Shown in pieces: positions 62,614 through 64,000 of a stretch of 64,000 nt of DNA. The position numbers were made by a program, and so were the translations under genes. Source of the stretch: Mycobacterium sp. Its GTDB lineage: Bacteria; Actinomycetota; Actinomycetes; Mycobacteriales; Mycobacteriaceae. Each line of letters begins with the position of its first letter. Positions within the stretch are counted from its first letter, which is position 1. The stretch lies in contig RXJD01000036.1 in the NCBI GenBank assembly GCA_003987775.1, positions 1 to 64,000 of the forward strand, written 5' to 3'. The notes below the pieces were generated by a model. That model made no database searches and was not told the origin of the DNA. It worked only from the letters and a program-made list of their open reading frames with translations.

Positions 62614-64000
62614 GTGGCTGACGCCGTGGGGTTGTCCGACGAACTCGGGCCCGTCGACTACCTGCTGCACCGGGGCGAGGCGAATCCGCGGACGCGCTCC
62701 GGGATCATGGCGCTGGAACTGCTCGACACCACGCCGGACTGGAACCGTTTCCGTTCCCGGTTCGAGAACGCCTCCCGCAAGGTGTTGCGGCTGCGGCAGA
62801 AGGTCGTGGTGCCGACACTGCCCACGGCGGCGCCCCGCTGGGTCGTCGATCCCGACTTCAATCTCGACTTCCACGTCCGGCGGGTGCGGGTCGCCGAACC
62901 CGGCACGTTGCGTGAGGTGTTCGATCTCGCCGAGGTGATGCTGCAGTCCCCGCTGGACATCTCGCGGCCGCTGTGGACGGCCACCCTGGTCGAAGGATTG
63001 GCCGACGGGAAAGCGGCCACGCTGCTGCACCTGAGCCACGCGGTCACCGACGGGGTCGGCAGCGTCGAGATGTTCGCCGAAATCTATGACCTGGAACGGG
63101 ATCCCGAGCCCAGGCCGCTGCCACCACAACCGATCCCGCAGGATCTGACCCCCAACGACCTGATGCGTCAGGGCATCAACCATCTGCCCATGGCGGTCAT
63201 CGGCGGTGCGCTGGGTGCGTTGACGGGTGCGGTGTCGGCGGCCGGGAAAGCGGTGCTGGATCCGCTATCCACGGTGTCCGGGATCCTCGGCTACGCCACC
63301 TCGGGCGCACGGGTGCTAAACCGGGCCGCCGAACCGTCCCCGCTGCTGCGCCGGCGCAGCCTCACGAGTCGCACCGAAGCGATCGACATCCGGCTTGCCG
63401 ACCTGCACAAGGCCGCCAAGGCCGGTGGTGGGTCGATCAACGACGCCTACCTGGCCGGCCTGTGCGGGGCGTTGCGGCGCTACCACGTCGCCCTCGGTGT
63501 CCCGATCAGCACGCTGCCGATGGCGGTTCCGGTGAACCTGCGCGCCGAAGGCGATGCGGCCGGCGGCAACCAATTCACCGGGGTCAACCTCGCCGCACCG
63601 GTCGGCACGGTCGACCCGGTCGCCCGGATCAAGAAGATCCGTGCGCAGATGACCCAACGCCGGGAAGAGCCGGCGATGAACATCATCGGGTCCATGGCGC
63701 CGGTGCTCAGTGTGCTGCCGACCGCGGTGCTGGAGGGCATCAGCAGTTCGGTGATCGGAAACGACGTGCAGGCCAGCAACGTCCCGGTCTACCCCGGCGA
63801 CACCTACATCGCCGGCGCAAAGATCATGCGGCAGTACGGTATTGGCCCGTTGCCGGGTGTCGCCATGATGGTCGTGCTGATTTCCCGGGGAGGGTGGTGC
63901 ACCATCACCGTGCGCTACGACAGAGCTGCGGTTCAGAAGGACGATCTGTGGGCCCAGTGCCTGCTGGAGGCGTTCGACGAGATCCTCGCGCTGGCCGGCG
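62614..64000 (+). CDS. WS/DGAT acyltransferase, 3' end outside the window
   Basis: A frame running from GTG 62614 to the window edge (over 460 codons, no stop). It encodes a wax ester synthase/diacylglycerol acyltransferase, which transfers an acyl-CoA chain to diacylglycerol or alcohol to make storage lipid. The N-terminus is typical (VDYLLHRGEANPRTRSGIMA; WWDD-type opening in place of MSPxDxxF). The catalytic HxxxD motif is in LHLSHAVTDGVG (about residue 145). Later NLRAEGDAAGGNQFTGVNLA and the DVQASNVPVYPGD segment fit the family. AGGGGG at 62600-62605 supports the start. Mtb Rv2484c (about 491 aa) is the positional ortholog, so about 30 residues are cut off. Confidence 0.88.
   Translation, partial: MADAVGLSDELGPVDYLLHRGEANPRTRSGIMALELLDTTPDWNRFRSRFENASRKVLRLRQKVVVPTLPTAAPRWVVDPDFNLDFHVRRVRVAEPGTLREVFDLAEVMLQSPLDISRPLWTATLVEGLADGKAATLLHLSHAVTDGVGSVEMFAEIYDLERDPEPRPLPPQPIPQDLTPNDLMRQGINHLPMAVIGGALGALTGAVSAAGKAVLDPLSTVSGILGYATSGARVLNRAAEPSPLLRRRSLTSRTEAIDIRLADLHKAAKAGGGSINDAYLAGLCGALRRYHVALGVPISTLPMAVPVNLRAEGDAAGGNQFTGVNLAAPVGTVDPVARIKKIRAQMTQRREEPAMNIIGSMAPVLSVLPTAVLEGISSSVIGNDVQASNVPVYPGDTYIAGAKIMRQYGIGPLPGVAMMVVLISRGGWCTITVRYDRAAVQKDDLWAQCLLEAFDEILALAG

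Noticed and set aside
1-64000. CRISPR arrays, insertion sequences, rRNA, prophage genes
   Set aside because: No regularly spaced repeats, transposase motifs or phage proteins were seen.

Overview
The window looks like the chromosome of a slow-growing Mycobacterium. Evidence: high GC, a PE_PGRS gene, several PE/PPE genes, a mycolate-reductase-type SDR, and long runs of genes in the order I remember from M. tuberculosis (Mtb). Locus names such as Rv2511 are recalled orthology, not search results.

Left flank (1-15.8 kb). tRNA-His, orn, a HerA/DUF853-type ATPase, cmrA, an MFS protein, an MmpS-like proline-rich membrane protein, and then the acyl-CoA/branched-chain catabolic block bkaR | fadD35-scoA-scoB-accD1-accA1-fadE19-maoC-like-citE. 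This matches Mtb Rv2511 to Rv2498c. Two closely related GTTAAT...TAAC palindromes, in the bkaR/fadD35 gap and before scoA, look like the operators of the TetR regulator. The bkdABC genes that follow citE in Mtb are absent here.

Middle (15.8-55.5 kb). This is an accessory segment. It starts with a PE_PGRS gene, an unrecognised membrane protein, a PucR-type regulator divergent from an EthA/MymA-like flavin monooxygenase, and a DoxX remnant. It then holds a complete thiazoline-type metallophore system: two half-size ABC transporters of the YbtP/YbtQ type, a methyltransferase in an operon with a PE gene, a second related PE gene, a PPE-PPW/PE-hydrolase pair, two giant NRPSs (FAAL-carrier-Cy-A-PCP-Cy-MT-PCP-Cy-PCP and docking-Cy-A/MT-PCP-TE), a saccharopine-dehydrogenase-like protein and a clear thiazolinyl imine reductase (Irp3/PchG type). 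An FtsX-type ABC transporter lies tail to tail with the NRPS operon. The design is that of yersiniabactin/pyochelin, but the starter is a fatty-acyl-AMP ligase instead of an aryl-acid loader. A near-palindromic element (TGCRNA-N3-TTYGCA type) occurs in the three intergenic regions from which the transporter, PE/PPE and NRPS transcription units start. It resembles Fur-family (Zur-like) boxes, and I saw no IdeR box. An ATP-grasp/serine-hydrolase pair follows.

Right flank (55.5-64 kb). A GNAT/LuxI-fold protein, a ThiF-nitroreductase fusion (MoeY type) and a GAF-GGDEF-EAL protein correspond to Mtb Rv1356c-Rv1354c. They are followed by tRNA-Arg(TCT), a LipQ-type esterase and a truncated WS/DGAT acyltransferase, which correspond to Rv2485c-Rv2484c. 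The left and right flanks are therefore near neighbours in Mtb, and the middle is an insertion or replacement.
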